Source: Cryomorphaceae bacterium (GTDB lineage Bacteria > Bacteroidota > Bacteroidia > Flavobacteriales_D > Crocinitomicaceae). From it: a stretch of DNA of 5,796 nt. The notes under the pieces were generated by a model. The model saw only the letters and a program-made list of their open reading frames with translations, made no database searches and had not been told where the DNA came from. Shown here one piece after another: positions 5,463 through 5,796 of the stretch. The position numbers and the translations under genes were made by a program. How positions within the stretch are numbered: position 1 is the stretch's first letter; the number at the start of each line of letters is the position of its first letter. The stretch is from assembly GCA_027485365.1 (NCBI GenBank), contig JAIXRD010000281.1, positions 1 to 5,796 of the forward strand. Direction: 5' to 3'.

Positions 5463-5796
5463 ATGAGTATAAAAAAAAAGCAATTGTCATAGGTTCCGGT
5501 TTTGCTGCTACAGTGACAACCATCGCCTTAACTTTAAAGAATTATGAAATAACAATTATTTATCCAAATGAGTATGACAAATCTAATTATTTAATTAATA
5601 GTAAATTTAATTGCTCGAAAATTTTTAAAAAAGGGCTGTCTTTCTTTTTTAAAAGTATAAATATCAATAAAGAATTTAAACTAGTAGAACAGTCTTTGCC
5701 TGGAGGACATTCTAAAATATGGGGCGGCTTTTTTGATAATTCTAAAAAATTAAGCTCTTTTTCAGATAAAATAATAAAAGAAATAGAGAAATATAA
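5463..5796 (+). CDS. FAD/NAD(P)-dependent oxidoreductase, N-terminal part, start out of frame
   Basis: The frame beginning at 5471 and running past the window end reads KKKAIVIGSGFAATVTTIAL, a beta-alpha-beta dinucleotide-binding fold with G-S-G-F-A-A. About 60 residues later it has LPGGHSKIWGGFFDN, like the G-G-x-S-x-x-W-G-G segment of GMC-type and related flavoproteins. Such enzymes occur in polysaccharide loci, but the substrate cannot be inferred. The only sensible start, ATG 5463 (MSI), is in a different frame. A run of nine A's (5471-5479) lies between them, and ten A's would restore MSIKKKAIVIG. In the correct frame a TAA at 5459-5461 lies just upstream, and the next usual start would delete the Rossmann motif. 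G+C is about 27% (hand count over 5461-5760), well below the genes upstream, which suggests separate acquisition. No clear Shine-Dalgarno is seen. Confidence 0.75.
5471..5479 (+). repeat. A9 homopolymer at the start of the oxidoreductase gene
   Basis: Nine consecutive A's follow ATGAGTAT. The present length puts the start codon one base out of register with the Rossmann-fold frame. Tracts like this slip during replication or transcription and are also frequent sites of sequencing error. Confidence 0.9.

Noticed and set aside
1..5796. CRISPR array, tRNA or rRNA genes
   Set aside because: No regularly spaced repeats and no tRNA- or rRNA-like conserved stretches were seen on either strand.

Overview
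The window is a piece of a surface-polysaccharide (O-antigen type) gene cluster from a Gram-negative bacterium. The evidence is a family 2 glycosyltransferase, a polytopic O-antigen ligase/polymerase, a Wzz-type chain-length regulator and traces of the GDP-fucose pathway (gmd and fcl), all on the + strand. Moderate G+C in the housekeeping-like part and the general style of the proteins suggest a freshwater betaproteobacterium, possibly Polynucleobacter. That assignment is an inference from memory, not something the sequence proves.

Layout. Bases 1-931 are the 3' part of a glycosyltransferase gene, with a possible 29-codon reading frame overlapping its stop. Bases 1039-2490 encode a 483-residue membrane protein of the O-antigen ligase/Wzy type. 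Bases 2528-3016 are the scar of a gmd-fcl pair. The first 100 or so codons of gmd are joined directly to the last 60 or so codons of fcl, with one single-base frameshift on each side of the join and a damaged nucleotide-binding motif. Bases 3132-4007 encode an intact Wzz-like protein that appears to have its own promoter.

Bases 4008 to about 5290 hold no intact gene. About 800 bases of this (roughly 4011-4800) look like a heavily decayed IS66-family transposase (TnpC) on the - strand. Short motif remnants occur in the expected order but in several frames. Next to it (4891-5270, + strand) is an unidentified broken reading frame with a coiled-coil segment.

From about 5271 the DNA becomes very AT-rich. 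A good sigma-70 promoter with a palindrome inside its spacer (5411-5438) precedes the start of a FAD/NAD(P)-dependent oxidoreductase gene that runs off the window. A run of nine A's just after its start codon puts the start out of frame with the Rossmann fold, so the gene is broken, phase-variable, corrected by slippage, or affected by a sequencing error.

How the genes fit together: the glycosyltransferase would add a sugar to the lipid-linked repeat unit. The ligase/polymerase and Wzz would act in the inner membrane and periplasm to polymerise or ligate chains and set their length. The gmd-fcl scar indicates that an ancestor could make GDP-L-fucose from this locus and lost that ability here. 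The IS relic, gene debris and AT-rich downstream gene are typical of the turnover that remodels O-antigen loci.
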